Program-made: the position numbers and the translations under genes
DNA from: Streptomyces sp. Act143
Lineage (GTDB): Bacteria > Actinomycetota > Actinomycetes > Streptomycetales > Streptomycetaceae
Direction of reading: 5' to 3'
Assembly (NCBI RefSeq): GCF_003143935.1
Contig: NZ_QFRX01000001.1
Coordinates: forward strand, 2,329,587 to 2,393,586
Length of the DNA stretch: 64,000 bases
The notes under the pieces: generated by a model
Database searches by the model: none
What the model saw: only the letters and a program-made list of their open reading frames with translations
Told to the model about the DNA's origin: nothing
Shown: positions 50,929-59,090 of the stretch, piece by piece
Position numbering within the stretch: position 1 is the first letter of the stretch
Layout: each line of letters opens with the position of its first letter

Positions 50929-52602
50929 ATGCGGCTGCGCGCACTGCTGGACACCGACGCGCTGGGCCTGCGGCTGCTCGGCGGCGAGGACGAGCTGGAC
51001 CGCACCGTGCGCGGTGTGATGACCACGGACCTGCGGGACCCGAGCCGCTATCTGTCGGGCGGGGAACTGGTGCTCACCGGGCTGGCGTGGCGCCGGGACG
51101 CCGCGGACTCCGACGCTTTCGTGCGCATTCTGGTGCAGGCCGGGGTGGCGGCGCTGGCGGCGGGTGAGGCGGAGCTCGGCGATGTCCCGGACGACCTGGT
51201 GCTGGCCTGCGCGCGCAACCGGCTGCCGCTGTTCGCGGTGCACGAGTCGGTGGCGTTCGCGACGATCACCGAGCATGTCGTGCGTCAGGTCAGCGGCGAA
51301 CGGGCCGGGGACCTGGCGGCCGTGGTGGACCGGCACCGCCGCATGATGACCTCGGGCCCGGCGGGCGGCGGACCGGACGTGGTCCTGGATCTGCTCGGCT
51401 CCGACCTGGACCTGCGCGCCTGGGTGCTGTCGCCGACCGGACGGCTGATCGCGGGCTCGAAGACCTCGGGACCGGCGCTGCCCGCCGACGTGTGCGCGAA
51501 GCTCGCGGCGGAGCACCTGGCGGCGGCCCGCACGGGCCGGCGCGGGCCGCACCGGCTGACGCTCGGCTCGGCGACGTACTCCCTGTTCCCGGTGCGCAGC
51601 AGCGGGCGCTCCCCGCAGGCCTCGCGGGACGTGCGGGAGACGGTGCTGTCGGACTGGCTGCTGGCGGTGGAGGCGGACGCCGGGGACTGGCCGGAGGAGC
51701 GCCTGGACCTGCTCCAGGGCGTCACCCAGCTGATCGCGGTCGAGCGGGACCGCAGAGACGCGGCCCGCACGGTGCGGCGGCGGCTGGCCCAGGAGGTCCT
51801 GGAGCTGGTGCAGACGGGCGCCGCACCCGCCGAGATCGCCGCGCGCCTCAGGGTCGCCGCGCCCGTGCTGCTGCCCGGCCTCGGGGCGGCGCCGCACTGG
51901 CAGGTCGTCGTGGCCCGCGTCGAGTGGGACGGCGGGGACGTCGAGGGCGGCCCGGTCGCCCAGTCGCTGCTGGAGGAGATCCTCGTCGACCCGCTGTCCA
52001 CCGGCCCCGAGCCGTCCGACCGGATCGCCGTGGCCCACACCGGCGACGAGGCGATCGCACTCGTACCGCTGCCCGCGGTGTCGACCGAGCACGACGGTTC
52101 CGAGGCCGGCGTCCTCGCCGACGTCCTGCTGGAGTCCGTACGGGACCCCCTCGCCGCCGGTCTCGACGACGACGGGCGGGTCACGCTGGGCGTCAGCGCG
52201 GCCGTGCACTCGGCGGAGGGGCTGCGCGGCGCGCTGGAGGAGGCGCGGCACGCCCGCCGGGTGGCCGCGGCGCGGCCGGGCCGGGTGTGCGCGGCGGGCC
52301 ACCAGGAGCTGGCCTCGCACGTCCTGCTGCTGCCGTTCGTCCCGGACGACGTGCGCCGGGCGTTCACGGCCCGCCTGCTGGACCCGCTGCGCGACTACGA
52401 CCGCCGGCACCGCGCGGAGCTGATCCCGACGCTGGAGGCGTTCCTCGACTGCGACGGCTCGTGGACCCGCTGCGCGACCCGGCTCCACCTGCACGTCAAC
52501 ACGCTGCGCTACCGGGTGGGGCGAATCGAGCAGTTGACGAGTCGTGACCTCTCCCGGCTGGAGGACAAGCTGGATTTCTTCCTGGCGCTGCGGATGAGCT
52601 GA
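50929..52602 (+). CDS. pucR: PucR-family transcriptional regulator of purine catabolism
   Basis: The 557-residue regulator has an N-terminal PucR sensor domain (MRLRALLDTDALGLRLLGGE; DPSRYLSGGELVLTGLAW; ARNRLPLFAVHESVAFATIT) and a GGDEF-like central region. The C-terminal PucR helix-turn-helix (HTH_30) is IPTLEAFLDCDGSWTRCATR, LHLHVNTLRYRVGRIEQLTS. In Bacillus PucR activates purine degradation genes; here its divergent position points to control of the xanthine dehydrogenase operon. The start ATG at 50929 has only a weak GGCGGCGA ribosome site. Confidence 0.9.
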   Translation: MRLRALLDTDALGLRLLGGEDELDRTVRGVMTTDLRDPSRYLSGGELVLTGLAWRRDAADSDAFVRILVQAGVAALAAGEAELGDVPDDLVLACARNRLPLFAVHESVAFATITEHVVRQVSGERAGDLAAVVDRHRRMMTSGPAGGGPDVVLDLLGSDLDLRAWVLSPTGRLIAGSKTSGPALPADVCAKLAAEHLAAARTGRRGPHRLTLGSATYSLFPVRSSGRSPQASRDVRETVLSDWLLAVEADAGDWPEERLDLLQGVTQLIAVERDRRDAARTVRRRLAQEVLELVQTGAAPAEIAARLRVAAPVLLPGLGAAPHWQVVVARVEWDGGDVEGGPVAQSLLEEILVDPLSTGPEPSDRIAVAHTGDEAIALVPLPAVSTEHDGSEAGVLADVLLESVRDPLAAGLDDDGRVTLGVSAAVHSAEGLRGALEEARHARRVAAARPGRVCAAGHQELASHVLLLPFVPDDVRRAFTARLLDPLRDYDRRHRAELIPTLEAFLDCDGSWTRCATRLHLHVNTLRYRVGRIEQLTSRDLSRLEDKLDFFLALRMS

Positions 52603-52729
52603 GACGCCGGGCGTCCGAAGATCCCACGACTTTGTGAAATCCTTCACCCACCCTCTTGGCCGGGCCCCGGAATTCGTGCTGAGATGCGGCCACCACTCAA
52701 CAGCTCAATGGTGTGCCGGGGAGGGCGAG

Positions 52730-53506
52730 GTGGCGTATACCGCCATGTCTGGTAACGGAACGACCCCTGACGATCCACTCCAGACCGCGGTATGGCGGCT
52801 GCGCTCACGCGCCTGCTGGGCCGACGCCGCGGCCCTGCTCCGACCGGACGGCGCGGACGCGGCGTTGCAGCGGGCCGCGCTGCTGGTCGAGCGGTGTCTC
52901 TACACCGAGCAGGGCTGGGAGGAGGCCGAGGACGCGCTGCGCACGGCCGAGGCGCTGGCCCACACCGACGACGAGCGGGGGGCCGCCGCTTGTGAAAGAG
53001 GGCAACTTGCGTACGCGGCCACGCTGCACCAGGTGCGGGACCGCGCCGACGAGGCGCGGGCCGCGCTCGGGAGGGCGGCGGCGCTGATCCATCCGGGGGC
53101 GCCGGGGCGGGCGTTGCTGGACTTCCGGCGCGGACTGCTCGCGGAGAACCTGACACGGTCGCCGCAGGCCGCGCGGGCGGCGTACCGGCGGGCGCACGCG
53201 GGTGCGGTGGCCCACGCCGATCCCCTGCTGCTGTCCTTCACCTGGCGCCACCTCGCCGGACTGGCCCTGCGGGAAGGGGAGTTGGCGGAGGCACGGCACG
53301 GGTTCAGCGAGTCGCTGCGCATCCGGGAGGAGTTGGGCTATCTCGTCGGAACGGCTCCGGCGCTGGCCTCGCTGGCCGACGCGGAGGCGGAGCCGGAGGC
53401 GTCGCGGCTGCGGGAGGAGGCGCGGCGGCTGTTCCGGCTGCTGGGGGGCGTACCGACGTGGCTGTCACGGCAGTTGACGCCGTCGCCGCCGGCGGCCACG
53501 GCTTAG
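52730..53506 (+). CDS. TPR-like helical protein of unknown function
   Basis: The 258-residue all-helical, Ala/Arg/Leu-rich product shows tetratricopeptide-like spacing (LQRAALLVERCLYTEQGWEE; ADEARAALGRAAALIHPGAP; LAGLALREGELAEARHGFSE; GTAPALASLADAEAEPEASR), so it is probably a protein-interaction scaffold. No catalytic motif or signal peptide is seen. GTG 52730 is preceded by GGGGAGGG at close range; ATG 52745 is a possible alternative. It is monocistronic, following pucR by 127 bp, and ends before a small hairpin. Confidence 0.72.
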   Translation: MAYTAMSGNGTTPDDPLQTAVWRLRSRACWADAAALLRPDGADAALQRAALLVERCLYTEQGWEEAEDALRTAEALAHTDDERGAAACERGQLAYAATLHQVRDRADEARAALGRAAALIHPGAPGRALLDFRRGLLAENLTRSPQAARAAYRRAHAGAVAHADPLLLSFTWRHLAGLALREGELAEARHGFSESLRIREELGYLVGTAPALASLADAEAEPEASRLREEARRLFRLLGGVPTWLSRQLTPSPPAATA

Positions 53507-53530
53507 GGCCTGTCGTGAAGGTCGCGTCGT

Positions 53531-53545
53531 CCGCCCGAAGGGCGG
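53531..53545 (+). terminator. Short hairpin after the TPR-like gene
   Basis: CCGCCC-GAA-GGGCGG is a 6-bp stem with a 3-nt loop in the 96-bp space between this gene and the convergent GntR gene. It is a weak candidate terminator. Confidence 0.4.
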
Positions 53546-53602
53546 GGCAGGCGGGACTTTCACCGCCGGCCCCAGGACCACGCGGCCGGTCGCTCGTGCG
53601 CC

Positions 53603-54499
53603 TCAGCTCGTGCCGGTGAAGTGCTCTCCCACCAGTGTCCGCACCACGTCCAGGTCCCCGGTGATCAACGCGTCCAGCAGCGCGGTGTGTTCGGCCGCGT
53701 CCGCGACCAGATCCGCCCGGCCGCGCGCGGCCGGGCCGCCGGTCAGGGGCCACTGGGCCCGGCGGTGGAGGTCGTCGGCGACCTGGACCAGCTGTTCATT
53801 GCCGGCGAGGGTGAGGACGGCGCGGTGGAAGGTGCGGTCCGACTCGGCGTACGTCGCGCGGCAGCCGGTGGACGCCGCCCGCACCGTCGCCTCGGCGACC
53901 GGCCGCAGCTCCGCCCATCGCTCGGCCGGCACCGTGCGCGCCAGCCGCAGCATCACCGGCACCTCGATCAGGGCCCGGACCTCGGCGAGCTCCGCGAGCT
54001 CCCGCGCACCCCGCTCCACGACCCGGAAGCCCCGGTTGGGGACGACCTCGACGGCGCCCTCCAGCGCCAGCTGCTGCATCGCCTCGCGGACGGGCGTCGC
54101 GGAGACTCCGAAGCGCTCCCCGAGGACGGGCGCCGAATAGACCTCGCCGGGCGTCAGCTCGCCGGTGACCAGCGCGGTGCGCAGCGCGTCGAGGATCTGA
54201 CCGCGCACAGAGGCCCGCTGGACGACGGGCCGGGCGCGGTGCCCGGCGGGAGGCGCGGGCAACGGCTGCTCGGCGGGCGGGCGTCCGCCCCGCGCCTTGG
54301 GCACGGCGTCGGCGGCGCGGGTGCGCTCGACCTGGGGCTCGGGCAGCCCCAGCGGGGCGGGCGCGTGCTCACCCCTGGCGGCTCCGGTACCCGGGGCCGT
54401 GTTCCGTCCCCGGTCCGCGTCCGCCGCCCGCACCTGCGGCGGCACCCGCACCGGCCCGGTGGTCCCCGTCCCGGCGGTGCCCTGTGTGCCTTGTTTCAC
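53603..54499 (-). CDS. GntR/FadR-family regulator with extended N terminus
   Basis: The 298-residue regulator carries a winged helix at about residues 95-165 (QRASVRGQILDALRTALVTG; GERFGVSATPVREAMQQLAL; EGAVEVVPNRGFRVVERG) and an FCD effector domain (ELAEVRALIEVPVMLRLART; ESDRTFHRAVLTLAGNEQLV; EHTALLDALITGDLDVVRTL). FCD domains bind carboxylates, often with a metal, using the D-x-x-F-H and H residues visible here. Unusually, ~90 Gly/Pro/Ala-rich residues precede the DNA-binding domain. GTG 54499 has a strong GGAGG 6 nt ahead, so that extension is probably real. The target is unknown. Confidence 0.87.
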   Translation of the reverse strand: MKQGTQGTAGTGTTGPVRVPPQVRAADADRGRNTAPGTGAARGEHAPAPLGLPEPQVERTRAADAVPKARGGRPPAEQPLPAPPAGHRARPVVQRASVRGQILDALRTALVTGELTPGEVYSAPVLGERFGVSATPVREAMQQLALEGAVEVVPNRGFRVVERGARELAELAEVRALIEVPVMLRLARTVPAERWAELRPVAEATVRAASTGCRATYAESDRTFHRAVLTLAGNEQLVQVADDLHRRAQWPLTGGPAARGRADLVADAAEHTALLDALITGDLDVVRTLVGEHFTGTS

Positions 54500-54609
54500 A
54501 AGGAGCCTCCTCCGGACGTGTCAGTACTTGGGGTCATTACGGCGGGTTGTTACTCGCCCGTCAAGCACCTTAGGCGCAGAAGCCGATGGTTCAAAGCGCG
54601 ATGATCTTG

Positions 54610-54627
54610 GGTAAGGTTAGCCTTACC
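54610..54627. promoter_or_regulatory. Iron box (DmdR/IdeR-type operator)
   Basis: GGTAAGG-TTAG-CCTTACC is a perfect 7-bp inverted repeat that closely matches the actinobacterial iron-box pattern TTAGGTTAGSCTAACCTAA. It lies 55 bp before the FhuF-like gene. Iron-dependent repression by a DmdR/IdeR protein is expected. Confidence 0.85.
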
Positions 54628-54681
54628 TTTAGAACGTCCGTGCAGCGCGGTCGCACAACTGTCCTGGATTGGTGGCCCCGT

Positions 54682-55527
54682 ATGCCCGCTCCCGCCTCGG
54701 CCCTCACGGACGCCTACAGCCGTCTGACCGAGGTCCTTCCGGCGATGGCCGTGCGGGAACTGGGACCCGGCGAGACCCCGCCCCGGGGCGGCGGCTGGGT
54801 CGGCGCCCAGGCCCTCGCGGCGGGCGGGGACGGCCTCGACGCCTTCCTGATGTGGGACGACGCACAGGTCCGGCGCGACCACGGACGCCCCGGCCGGCCG
54901 GACGTCATAGCGAGCTTCGGACTGCACCGGTACGCCTGGCCCGCCTGCCTCCTGATCACGCTGCCCTGGTTCCTCCAGCGCCGGGTGCCGCGCTTCCCCG
55001 TGGCGCAGGTGTCGTACGACCGGAGCCGGGGCCCGATGGACTTCGCCGTACGGACCGGCGCCTTCGCCTGCCTGCCGGGCGATCCGGCCGCGGCACTGCC
55101 CGGTGCCCGGGTGGTCCCGGACGAGGAGGCGCTGCGCGCCGAGGTGCGGGAGGCCGTCGCCGAGCACATGGAACCGCTGCTGGCCGGGTTCGGGCCGCGG
55201 ATGCGGCGGCGCGGGCGGGCCCTGTGGGGCATGGTGACCGACGAGATCGTCGAGGGGCTCTGGTACGTCGCGGGGCTGCTCGGCGAGCACGAGCAGCGGC
55301 GGGCCGCGCGGGAGCTGGAGCTGCTGCTGCCGGGCACCACCAAGCCGTACGTCGGCTCCGCGGCGTTCCGCGAGCTGACCGGGCCGGGCGGCGAGGCGCT
55401 GCCCACCCGGGACCGGGTCAGCTGCTGCATGTACTACACGCTGGAACCGCAGGACACCTGCGCTACCTGCCCGCGCACCTGCGACGCCGACCGGGTCGCC
55501 AAGCTGCTGGCGCAAGCGGCCAGTTGA
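54682..55527 (+). CDS. FhuF-like (2Fe-2S) siderophore-iron reductase
   Basis: The 281-residue protein resembles FhuF-type ferric-siderophore reductases that release iron in the cytosol. The C-terminal cluster motif is CCMYYTLEPQDTCATCPRTC (C-C-x10-C-x2-C), the FhuF signature. Upstream segments include IASFGLHRYAWPACLLITLP and VTDEIVEGLWYVAGLLGEHE. Frames extending further upstream would run through the iron box, so ATG 54682 is chosen although its ribosome site (GGTGG) is poor. It is iron-repressed through the box at 54610-54627. No siderophore genes are adjacent. Confidence 0.85.
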   Translation: MPAPASALTDAYSRLTEVLPAMAVRELGPGETPPRGGGWVGAQALAAGGDGLDAFLMWDDAQVRRDHGRPGRPDVIASFGLHRYAWPACLLITLPWFLQRRVPRFPVAQVSYDRSRGPMDFAVRTGAFACLPGDPAAALPGARVVPDEEALRAEVREAVAEHMEPLLAGFGPRMRRRGRALWGMVTDEIVEGLWYVAGLLGEHEQRRAARELELLLPGTTKPYVGSAAFRELTGPGGEALPTRDRVSCCMYYTLEPQDTCATCPRTCDADRVAKLLAQAAS

Positions 55528-55829
55528 GACCCCCGCGGAACGATCCCGTCCGTCGGTCCCGTAAGATCATCCGCGAACAGGACTCCCGTTCGGTCACAGG
55601 CGATTCACAATTTCCTCACCTGCCGCAGGAACTTTCCGAGGAACCACCCGTACGGGTAGTCTTATTCGAACTCAACTCCCGCCCCTCACGCGGCAGTTCG
55701 AGCAGAACGCCGCCCTGGGCAATCCCTTGCACCTCCTTGGCGGCCTCTTGCCCCGAAACCCCCTGAGGGCCGGTGGGATTGGGCCACTATGGCGGGCGTT
55801 ACGCCCTATCCCAATGCAAGGGACCCCAG
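55528..55829. promoter_or_regulatory. Leader region of the DUF2637 gene with perfect palindrome and hairpin
   Basis: These 302 bases hold no gene. They contain a perfect 12-bp palindrome ACCCGTACGGGT (55646-55657), directly followed by TAGTCT and an AT-rich patch. Near the gene is a bulged hairpin, CGGCCTC (55741-55747) with GAGGGCCG (55765-55772). A regulated promoter near 55650 and a structured leader are plausible. I do not recognise a known riboswitch. Confidence 0.4.
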
Positions 55830-56867
55830 ATGAGACTGACCGACATATCGCTGAACTGGTTGCTTCCGGGCGCCGTACTGCTCCTGGGCATGCTGGCGGC
55901 GGTGGCGGTGCTGGCGCGGAGCAAGCGGTCCAGCGGGGAGCACGCTAAGGACGACTCGTGGGAGCGCAGTGAGGAGCGCCGCAGGCGCAAGGAGGCCATA
56001 TACGGCACCGCCTCCTATGTTCTGCTGTTCTGCTGTGCGGCGGTCGCCGCCGCCCTCTCCTTCCACGGTCTGGTCGGCTTCGGCCAGCAGAACCTGAACC
56101 TGTCCGGCGGCTGGGAGTACCTGGTTCCGTTCGGCCTGGACGGCGCGGCGATGTTCTGCTCGGTGCTCGCGGTGCGTGAGGCAAGCCACGGTGACGCGGC
56201 GCTCGGCTCCCGGATACTCGTGTGGACGTTCGCGGGTGCCGCGGCCTGGTTCAACTGGGTGCACGCGCCCAGGGGTCTGAACCACGCGGGCGCCCCGCAC
56301 TTCTTCGCGGGCATGTCCCTGTCGGCGGCCGTCCTGTTCGACCGCGCACTGAAGCAGACCCGCCGGGCGGCGCTGCGCGAGCAGGGCCTGGTGCCCCGCC
56401 CGCTGCCGCAGATCCGCGTGGTGCGCTGGCTGCGGGCGCCCCGGGAGACCTACAAGGCCTGGTCGCTCATGCTGCTGGAGAACGTCCGCAGCCTGGACGA
56501 GGCGGTCGAGGAGGTCCGCGAGGACAAGCGGCAGAAGGAGGACAACCGGCTGCGCCGCCGCGAGGCGGACCGCCTGGAGCGCGCCCAGCTCAAGGCCATC
56601 AGCCGGGGCCACCGCGGGTTCATCGGCCGCGGCGGCGGCCGGCAGGTCGAGGCCCTGGAGCGGGGCGACGACCGAGCCACCGCGGAGCCTGCCATATCGA
56701 CGACGCCGGAACAGCTGCCCGTGCGCTCGCGTCCGTCCCTCCAGCCGGTTCGTCAAGGTACTGACCCGATCACCGTCGACCTCACCGCGGAGGACGACAC
56801 CATGGCCCTGCCGCGGCTCGACTCCCTGGAGCGCAAGCTCAAGGACCTGGAGCAGCAGTTCGGTTAG
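55830..56867 (+). CDS. DUF2637 membrane protein
   Basis: The 345-residue DUF2637 protein has four hydrophobic helices in its first ~180 residues: MRLTDISLNWLLPGAVLLLG with MLAAVAVLA, ASYVLLFCCAAVAAALSFHG, LVPFGLDGAAMFCSVLAV, and ILVWTFAGAAAWFNWVHAPR. The second half is a charged, probably coiled-coil cytosolic tail (SLDEAVEEVREDKRQKEDNR; RREADRLERAQLKAISRGHR), ending in a disordered stretch and a short helix RLDSLERKLKDLEQQFG. DUF2637 proteins are common in actinobacterial chromosomes and conjugative elements, and their function is not established. AAGGGA lies 6 nt before ATG 55830. It ends at a strong bidirectional terminator. Confidence 0.85.
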   Translation: MRLTDISLNWLLPGAVLLLGMLAAVAVLARSKRSSGEHAKDDSWERSEERRRRKEAIYGTASYVLLFCCAAVAAALSFHGLVGFGQQNLNLSGGWEYLVPFGLDGAAMFCSVLAVREASHGDAALGSRILVWTFAGAAAWFNWVHAPRGLNHAGAPHFFAGMSLSAAVLFDRALKQTRRAALREQGLVPRPLPQIRVVRWLRAPRETYKAWSLMLLENVRSLDEAVEEVREDKRQKEDNRLRRREADRLERAQLKAISRGHRGFIGRGGGRQVEALERGDDRATAEPAISTTPEQLPVRSRPSLQPVRQGTDPITVDLTAEDDTMALPRLDSLERKLKDLEQQFG

Positions 56868-56883
56868 GTCCTACGAGGACCGT

Positions 56884-56921
56884 GCGAGGGGGGTACGGCC
56901 GGTCGGCCGTACCCCCCTCGC
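56884..56921. terminator. Strong bidirectional terminator
   Basis: GCGAGGGGGGTACGGCC (56884-56900) pairs perfectly with GGCCGTACCCCCCTCGC (56905-56921) around a GGTC tetraloop, giving a 17-bp stem. It lies between the stops of the DUF2637 gene (56867) and the convergent ATPase gene (56931). Confidence 0.9.
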
Positions 56922-56930
56922 GTGCGCCGA

Positions 56931-57383
56931 TCACGCGGCGCCGGCGTCGAGTTCGAACCAGACCGCCTTCCCCACACCGTGCGCCCGTACGCCCCACGCG
57001 TCGGCCAGGGACTGTACGAGGAACAGGCCCCGGCCGTGCGTACCGTCGTCGGCGTTCGGTACGCGCAGTCTGGGCCTGCGGGCCACGAAGTCCCTTACCT
57101 CCACCCGCAGTCCACGAGGTCCGACGGTGGCCGTCAGGACCGCGTCGTGGTCGGTGTGGACGAGCGCGTTGGTGACGAGCTCGCTGGTGAGCAGTTCGGC
57201 TATCTCCGATCGTCCGGGCCTCCCCCAGTGCCGCAGCAACTCGCGCAGTGCGCGGCGTACTTCGGGCACCGCCCGCAGGTCCGCCCGTCCGAGTCTGCGC
57301 CGTAGCGATACGGCCGGTGCCGGTTCCCCGGCGTGCGCGGCCCTGTCCTCCACTGTCTCCGCCGAGAAGGCCCCGATCGCCAT
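56931..57383 (-). CDS. Anti-sigma-factor-like ATP-binding protein (HATPase_c_2)
   Basis: The 150-residue GHKL-fold protein of the RsbW/SpoIIAB-like group is abundant in Streptomyces. The N box is ELLTSELVTNALVHTDHDAV (catalytic Asn), the G1 box is VRDFVARRPRLRVPNADDGT, and the G2 box is HGRGLFLVQSLADAWGV, followed by GKAVWFELDAGAA. It probably binds a sigma factor or anti-anti-sigma partner, or phosphorylates it; no partner is encoded nearby. ATG 57383 has GAGGAGG 7 nt upstream; ATG 57413 would add ten residues with no ribosome site. Confidence 0.9.
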   Translation of the reverse strand: MAIGAFSAETVEDRAAHAGEPAPAVSLRRRLGRADLRAVPEVRRALRELLRHWGRPGRSEIAELLTSELVTNALVHTDHDAVLTATVGPRGLRVEVRDFVARRPRLRVPNADDGTHGRGLFLVQSLADAWGVRAHGVGKAVWFELDAGAA

Positions 57384-58192
57384 GGGACCGCCTCCTCGTG
57401 CCTGCCTCTTCATGACCCCCGCCCGCGTGCCGATGTCGGTTCCCCTCCTGCTCGAACACGTTCACGGGAATCCATGCCCCATCGCACCCGCCGCAGTCAT
57501 GTCGAATCGTCAACGACCAGGTGTTCGGCCACGTTTCGGGGGTGTCGGGCCGGGAGCGCACAGCCCGCTCCACCGCTCTCCGAGCGCTCGTCGAGGCGCC
57601 GTGGAGCGCGGCCGGACCGCGGGGACGACGAGGCCCGGGCACTCTCCGGGACGGGCCGTCCGGGCGGTCCGGGGCGGAGCGGGCGTGCCCCTGGTGCCGT
57701 CGATCGGCATGTGCCAAGCGGACGGCGGGCCGGGGCGAAGGCCGTCGCGGTCGGCGGGAGGCACGGAAAGCGCTGGTCGACGGGGGCGTTCCGGTTGACG
57801 GCGGCACGGGCCGCGGCGACCGCCGCGCGCTGCGGCAGGCAGCGGGCCGGCCCGGGTCACGAGCCGGGAGATCGTTCCACGACACCATGGGCGCCCGCCT
57901 CGCCGGCGGGTCCGTGGGCATCGCCTCCCGGCGGCGAGCGGAGCCGGAGGCCTGCGTCCGGCCCTCGCCGAGGGGGGCGGCCCGACGGTCCGGCAGGGGC
58001 CGCGGGCCCGTCCGCCCGGCAGACACCCTGACCGACGGGCATGGGACGAACTGTCTAGGCGCGTCTGTCCGGACAGCCGTATCCGACCGCCGGACGCGGC
58101 GGTCGGCCGGGCACGTCACAGCGCGTCGACCGGGTGTGCACACACTGTCGAAAGTGGCCTGAAATCGCCTGCCCGGTACCGCGTTTGCGGTG
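57384..58192. other. 809-bp gap without a recognisable gene
   Basis: No reading frame on either strand shows protein-like composition. All are Arg/Gly/Pro-rich, and the third-position GC bias that marks genes elsewhere is lacking. The end nearest the ATPase gene would be its promoter and leader. A perfect palindrome GTGTGCACAC lies at 58134-58143. The size and composition allow a decayed gene or an unrecognised small RNA; I cannot support either. Confidence 0.4.
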
Positions 58193-58232
58193 GGAGCCGC
58201 CCTCCCGACCCCCGTGGCGGGAGGGCGGCTCC
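58193..58232 (-). terminator. Strong hairpin after the secreted-protein gene
   Basis: GGAGCCGCCCTCCCG (58193-58207) and CGGGAGGGCGGCTCC (58218-58232) form a perfect 15-bp stem with a 10-nt loop. It starts 16 bp beyond the stop codon at 58249 of the leftward secreted-protein gene. Confidence 0.85.
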
Positions 58233-58248
58233 GCTTCTTCGGCCGGCC

Positions 58249-58875
58249 TCAGTAGAGCTTGTCGACGGCGATGGCCGTCGTCTTGCGGAACGCCTTCACC
58301 GGCGCATCGTCGAAGTCGCCCATCTGCCCCCACTCCACGAGCGTGACGGTGCCGCCGTCCCGGCCGACGGAGAGCAGCCGGATGTCGGTGGCACCCCACG
58401 CCGTCCCGATGTGCAGGCCGTGGACACGGGCCCCCTCCTCGACCGGCAGCCTGCCGTAGTCCCGGTGCTCGGCGTCGACCTCCGGGTCGGCCTGCTCCAG
58501 CCGGGTCGCGCAGGTCCGGATGTCCTTGTTCAGGCGGGTGGCCAGGGCCTTGGCCTTGCTGGTGTCACCTACGACGACGGTGAGCTGGTGGGCGCCGGTC
58601 TCCAGCTCGGTGCGGAACTCGCGGTACCGGGAGTCGTACCCGGGCAGCGTGTCCCGTAGACAGGACAGCAGACCGTCCGGGACGCCGTCGGTGACCTTGC
58701 CGGCCGTCCAGGCGGACGAGGGGTGCGGCGGCAGTTCGGCGGCCGACAGGAACTTCGGCGCGGTCCGGGCGGCCGGCTCCGGGGCGGCGTCCGCGGGTGC
58801 GGCGAGCGTCGCGCCGAGGGCGAGTCCGGTGACCGCGACGGCGAGGAGCGCGCCTGCTCGGGTGCGCATGGGCAT
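58249..58875 (-). CDS. Secreted protein of unknown function
   Basis: The 208-residue product begins with a Sec signal peptide (MPMRTRAGALLAVAVTGLAL, then GATLAAPADA). The mature part is a compact alpha/beta domain (LPPHPSSAWTAGKVTDGVPD; HQLTVVVGDTSKAKALATRL; TDIRLLSVGRDGGTVTLVEW; APVKAFRKTTAIAVDKLY) with two cysteines (SCLRD, RTCAT) that could pair. The pattern recalls PknH-type extracellular sensor domains, but this is only a weak resemblance. ATG 58875 has GGGGGA 5 nt upstream. It is divergent from the membrane helix-turn-helix gene; a functional link is possible because that protein also has an extracellular domain. Confidence 0.75.
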   Translation of the reverse strand: MPMRTRAGALLAVAVTGLALGATLAAPADAAPEPAARTAPKFLSAAELPPHPSSAWTAGKVTDGVPDGLLSCLRDTLPGYDSRYREFRTELETGAHQLTVVVGDTSKAKALATRLNKDIRTCATRLEQADPEVDAEHRDYGRLPVEEGARVHGLHIGTAWGATDIRLLSVGRDGGTVTLVEWGQMGDFDDAPVKAFRKTTAIAVDKLY

Positions 58876-59090
58876 GGGTGTCCCCCGTGTACGAGTGAGT
58901 GCGAGAACGTAGCCTGTCGCCCGGGGTGGTTGGTCGGTCCGGCCCGCTCGGTGCGACACCAAGAGAATCAGCGGTCACAGGCTTCCGGCGCAACAACTGA
59001 AGGCCGTTGCGTGCCGGTGGAACCATCCCAGGCCATGTGACGTGCAGGTATGTGAGTGCCTGGGATACGCGGCGGGGGGACGGGACAACG

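Noticed and set aside
54586..54681. Longer start for the FhuF-like protein
   Set aside because: The extension would be translated through the iron box and is not family-like.
57510..58162. Small proteins in the gap at 57.4-58.2 kb
   Set aside because: All frames are Arg/Gly/Pro-rich without coding periodicity or a good ribosome site.
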